Source: Ancylobacter sonchi
GTDB lineage: Bacteria; Pseudomonadota; Alphaproteobacteria; Rhizobiales; Xanthobacteraceae
DNA: 64,000 nucleotides
Direction of reading: 5' to 3'
NCBI RefSeq assembly: GCF_018390695.1
Contig: NZ_JAHBGF010000010.1
Span: 62,001-126,000 of the forward strand
In this document: one piece after another, positions 61,052-64,000 of the stretch
Numbering within the stretch: position 1 is the stretch's first letter
Layout of the letters: every line of letters starts with the position of its first letter
The notes under the pieces: generated by a model
What the model was told of the DNA's origin: nothing
The model's input: only the letters and a program-made list of their open reading frames with translations
Databases searched by the model: none
Made by a program: the position numbers and the translations under genes

Positions 61052-61912
61052 TCAGCCTCCATTGGCGCTGACGAGGAGCCGGCGCGCGGCCAACGCGTCG
61101 TCGAAGGTCTTCTTCACCGGTCCGAGCGCCTGGACGAATTCGAGTTGCTCACCCTCGCAGCCCTTGCAGTAGATGAGCGTCCAGCCGTTCGATTTTCCCT
61201 CGGTGATCGGGTTCGAATTGGCCTGTAGCGGCGCGGCGAGACGCTCCTGCTCAGATCGCACCGTCATCACGCGGTTGGCTCTCACCTGCGTCATGCCGCG
61301 GCGCGCCGATTCCGCCTCGAGATCGTGGATGAACGTGTTGAAGTCCACGTCCTCGCGAATGTGGAAGCAGATGTGCATCATGCGCGGAAACGCCGGACTC
61401 ATATGGTCGAGCGGCTCGGCGAAGCTGTTGCCGCCGCCCATTGGCTGCACCGCATCGCGATACTGCAGGAGCTCGATCACCACATTGTCGAACTGGACGA
61501 AGCGCACGTCGAGGCGCTGGGTCCCACCCCCGAGATCGGGCACACCGATCGTGCGCGGGTTGACACCGCGCTGACGCGCGAGGATTTCCTGATCGGTCAG
61601 CAGCGTATTGTGGATACGTTCGCCCTGGAAGTCGCCGTCGCGCATCACCTCCGTGCCGCCGAGAACCTCGGTGTAGAACTCGAAGGCACGGTCCATGTTC
61701 TGGACCGTGAGCCCGAAATGCTGCACGCCCCGAAGCCGGGCGCCGAGCGCGCGCCGGTCGCGGGTATCGGGAGCGGCGTCCTGCGCCTGTGCCGGTGCGT
61801 TCGCCGCGAGGCTCGCGGCAATGCTGCCGATCGCGGCGCTGCCCGCCGCGCGCAGAATGGCCCGGCGATCGGGGCCATCCCCTAGGATCGTGTTCTCGGC
61901 TTGATGGGACAT
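61052..61912 (-). CDS. Exported VOC-family protein (glyoxalase/dioxygenase fold)
   Basis: 286 residues. A Tat-like signal (DRRAILRAAGSAAIGSIAAS, cleavage near Ala-Gln-Ala) is followed by a VOC fold of paired beta-alpha modules: RGVQHFGLTVQNMDRAFEFY and MMHICFHIREDVDFNTF. Metal ligands may be His in VQHFGL, Glu in VVIELLQ and His in MMHICFH, as in glyoxalase or extradiol dioxygenase relatives. Substrate unknown. GAGGAG precedes the ATG. Confidence 0.84.
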   Translation of the reverse strand: MSHQAENTILGDGPDRRAILRAAGSAAIGSIAASLAANAPAQAQDAAPDTRDRRALGARLRGVQHFGLTVQNMDRAFEFYTEVLGGTEVMRDGDFQGERIHNTLLTDQEILARQRGVNPRTIGVPDLGGGTQRLDVRFVQFDNVVIELLQYRDAVQPMGGGNSFAEPLDHMSPAFPRMMHICFHIREDVDFNTFIHDLEAESARRGMTQVRANRVMTVRSEQERLAAPLQANSNPITEGKSNGWTLIYCKGCEGEQLEFVQALGPVKKTFDDALAARRLLVSANGG

Positions 61913-62673
61913 TGCTCCTCCAGCCCGTCGCGGTGTTACTGTGCTTGGGTATCGCTAATTCTTACGGAGTTGGCGCCTTTACGCAGGTTGTGTTTGGTAA
62001 AACACGGTAAGTCGGGGGGCGAGCGCCCATCGCGGATCACCACGCATCGCATCACGCATCGATCGGGCGCGGTGCAAGCCGCGCGTCGAAGCCTTCCTCG
62101 ACGCGGTCATCGGTCACCTCGAGCGGAACATCGCCTGCATCTGCGACAAGCGGCCGTTCGGGGGCCGAAGCTACGCAATCCCCTAGGCGAGCACCTCAGC
62201 CAGGCGATGAAGCCGCTGATCGAGCCCTATGCGGTGCTTCCGTCCAGCATGCGCACCACGCTTGGCATCGACCGAGCAGGGGTCGGACCGGCGCCGGGAA
62301 TGATGGGTTGGAAACGGAAATGTCGGCCAGCTTCATCATGGCCGAGCTTATCGACAGAAGACGGCGCCTCCTGGGCTGCACGGGACCATGGCTTCAGCGT
62401 CGCGGGTTCCCTAGATGGCTGGCAGGCCAGGTGCGCCTGTGTTCCGGCGATCCTCTGCGCACGTACGCACGCACATAGCGATGTGCTGCGTCACTCAATA
62501 AGTACCGTTGACCTATTTCGCCGTCGCCGCTGCCAAAGAAGCAAGCTGACAGGATATATCGCTCGGCGTATACTGCGTTTTCAGTAGTCGCGGCACGTCC
62601 GTGATCGAAATTTCTCGGATGCGCCTAATCGCGACGGATATCTCCTCGGGCAGGTCGTTCGGGAGGAATGACG
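61913..62673. other. Gap with a short coding relic
   Basis: No intact gene over 760 bases. The plus-strand frame about 62085-62187 (KPRVEAFLDAVIGHLERNIA then stop) resembles the C-terminal end of a LysR-type regulator and is probably a relic. A small hairpin GTGTTT/AAACAC lies at 61990-62005. The rest showed nothing recognisable. Confidence 0.4.
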
Positions 62674-63534
62674 ATGACGGTCCGTAATCCTGTTGAATGG
62701 AGCTTCGACCAGATCAGGCAGACTCTTGATGCTGTCAAGTCGGTGGAGCATGCCTTCCATCACCCTGCGGAAGAGGCGGGCCTGGTGGTCCCGCAGGTGC
62801 GGCGGATCACCGTCGCCGATCTCAAGGATGCGCTGACACGTGGGTTCAGCGACTTCGGCGCCTATCGGACGGATGTGCTCTTCATCTGCCTGATCTACCC
62901 GCTGGCTGGCCTGTTGATCGGGGCTGCAACGCTCGGCAACGGCCTCCTGCACTTGCTGTTCCCGCTGGTCTCCGGCTTCGCGCTGATCGGCCCGTTCGCC
63001 GCCGCCGGGCTCTATGAGATGAGCCGGCGCCGCGAGCAGGGCCAATCGGTCACCTGGAGCGACGCCTTTGGCGTGTTCGCCTCTCCTTCGCTCGCCGCCA
63101 TCGTCGAACTCGGCCTGGTGCTCGTCGGCATCTTCCTGGTCTGGCTGCTGGTGGCGATGGGGATCTATCGGATGACGCTGGGGCCGGGTCTGCCGGAATC
63201 GGCGTCGGCCTTCATCACCGCGGTCTTCACCACCGGGCCGGGCTGGGCGCTGATCGTGATCGGCGTCGGGGTCGGCTTCCTGTTCGCGGTGGCGGTGCTC
63301 GCCATAAGCGCGGTGTCCTTCCCGCTGCTGCTGGATCATCGGGTCGGCGTGTCGGTCGCGGTGCGCACCTCGGTCCGCGCTTTCATGGTCAATCCGGTGC
63401 CCATGCTCGCCTGGGGCTTCATCGTCGCCGGCGGGCTGGTGCTGGGTGCCATTCCGCTGCTGGTCGGCCTCGTCGTGGTCATGCCGGTGCTCGGTCACGC
63501 CACCTGGCATCTCTATCGCAAGGTCGTGCAATAG
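62674..63534 (+). CDS. DUF2189-domain membrane protein
   Basis: 286-residue inner-membrane protein with about six helices after a soluble N-terminus. The DUF2189 core is present: RRITVADLKDALTRGFSDFG (residues about 46-65), FALIGPFAAAGLYEMSRRRE (about 105-124) and the late motif FPLLLDHRVGVSVAV. The family occurs beside respiratory and cytochrome oxidase genes; function unknown. GGGAGGA is six bases before ATG 62674, while ATG 62668 abuts it. A cytochrome oxidase subunit gene follows. Confidence 0.86.
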   Translation: MTVRNPVEWSFDQIRQTLDAVKSVEHAFHHPAEEAGLVVPQVRRITVADLKDALTRGFSDFGAYRTDVLFICLIYPLAGLLIGAATLGNGLLHLLFPLVSGFALIGPFAAAGLYEMSRRREQGQSVTWSDAFGVFASPSLAAIVELGLVLVGIFLVWLLVAMGIYRMTLGPGLPESASAFITAVFTTGPGWALIVIGVGVGFLFAVAVLAISAVSFPLLLDHRVGVSVAVRTSVRAFMVNPVPMLAWGFIVAGGLVLGAIPLLVGLVVVMPVLGHATWHLYRKVVQ

Positions 63535-63586
63535 GAACGAACGGTAACGGGGATCGCGGATCGAACGGCGGCCATGGAGATATGTG

Positions 63587-64000
63587 ATGCATGTCGTCCT
63601 GGTTCTTGTTGTGGTGGCCGTCGGCTCCGTGCTGTTTCATTTCCTGAGTCCGTGGTGGTGGACGCCCATCGCCTCGAATTGGCAATATATCGACGACACC
63701 ATCATCATCACCTTCTGGATCACCGGCGTCGTGTTCGTCGCCGTGCTGCTGTTCATGGCCTATTGCGTCTGGCGCTTCCGCCACCGCGAGGGGCATCGGG
63801 CCGCTTTCGAACCGGAGAACCGCAGGCTCGAAACCGGCCTCACCGTCATCACCGGACTCGGGGTCGCGGCGATGCTGGCGCCCGGGCTGTTCGTGTGGAA
63901 CCACTTCATCACCGTTCCTCCGGACGCCTCGGCGATCGAGATCGTCGGCCAGCAATGGCAATGGAGCTTCCGGCTGCCGGGCCAGGACGGCAAGCTCGGC
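63587..64000 (+). CDS. Cytochrome c oxidase subunit II (partial, runs off the window end)
   Basis: 138 codons present, cut by the window end. Two helices (residues about 3-20 and 41-64, TFWITGVVFVAVLLFMAYCVW) and a third near 90-108 precede the periplasmic domain, which begins with IVGQQWQWSFRLPG: the aromatic electron-entry region of subunit II. The CuA ligands would lie further on, outside the window. Start ATG has GGAG at 63576-63579. It follows DUF2189 by about 50 bases, so a terminal oxidase operon probably continues downstream. Confidence 0.85.
   Translation, partial: MHVVLVLVVVAVGSVLFHFLSPWWWTPIASNWQYIDDTIIITFWITGVVFVAVLLFMAYCVWRFRHREGHRAAFEPENRRLETGLTVITGLGVAAMLAPGLFVWNHFITVPPDASAIEIVGQQWQWSFRLPGQDGKLG

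Noticed and set aside
61990-62005. Operator-like hairpin GTGTTT/AAACAC
   Set aside because: Short six-base arms in an otherwise uninformative gap, about 670 bases from the next gene start; too weak to call a site.

Overview
The window is high-GC DNA with dense, short-spaced operons, many twin-arginine signal peptides and a FecI/FecR iron regulator pair. Together with an IorAB-like molybdenum hydroxylase and response regulators of FixJ type, this suggests an alphaproteobacterium, most likely of the order Hyphomicrobiales (Rhizobiales). The genus cannot be fixed from the sequence alone. No rRNA, complete tRNA or CRISPR array was seen.

Layout. 1-2705: two FecCD-type permeases and an ATPase of a ferric-siderophore importer; its binding protein must lie upstream. 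2867-6720: an OprB-type porin facing a ferritin, then a cytochrome c' and a DMT exporter. 6932-16078: iron-uptake island with a methyltransferase fragment, FecI-like sigma factor, FecR-like anti-sigma factor, TonB-dependent receptor with STN signalling domain, FhuD-like binding protein, double-length FhuB-like permease and a PvdE/SyrD-type ABC protein. fecR and the receptor gene share a two-block promoter-like motif. 16190-18326: small proteins and a wrecked tyrosine recombinase. 18363-24771: minus-strand cluster (two DoxX proteins, an MFS-ABM fusion, a Tat-exported amidohydrolase with a Cys/His-rich tail, DUF1275, an isochorismatase-like hydrolase, XapX), divergent from a LysR gene. 26161-28975: an SDR, an AraC-type regulator, an SDR remnant and a PmtA-like methyltransferase.

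28976-31341 is a decayed island edge: the 3' end of a tRNA (probably tRNA-Ser) as a likely att site, small hypothetical genes, a gene remnant and a broken IS3 transposase. 31342-37102 holds a redox/detoxification operon (MBL hydrolase, AhpD-like protein, NmrA-like SDR, cupin, MscS channel) with a LysR gene and a divergent SDR. 37286-42070 is a signalling block: a histidine kinase with six PAS domains and three response regulators in tight overlap. Then come a Na+/H+ antiporter, an MFS transporter, an Old Yellow Enzyme and a 952-residue regulator with a winged helix and an NTPase domain.

50218-55551 is a complete dipeptide/nickel-type ABC importer. 56057-61912 encodes GlcG/HbpS-like, [2Fe-2S], molybdopterin and di-haem cytochrome c proteins, then an IS3 fragment and convergent ABM and VOC proteins. 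The window ends with a DUF2189 membrane protein and the start of a cytochrome c oxidase subunit II gene.

The observations most worth following are the shared FecI-type promoter motif, the FhuDB pair linked to a PvdE-like ABC protein instead of a FhuC ATPase, the amidohydrolase with a metal-site-like tail inside its DoxX/XapX cluster, and the six-PAS kinase with three regulators.
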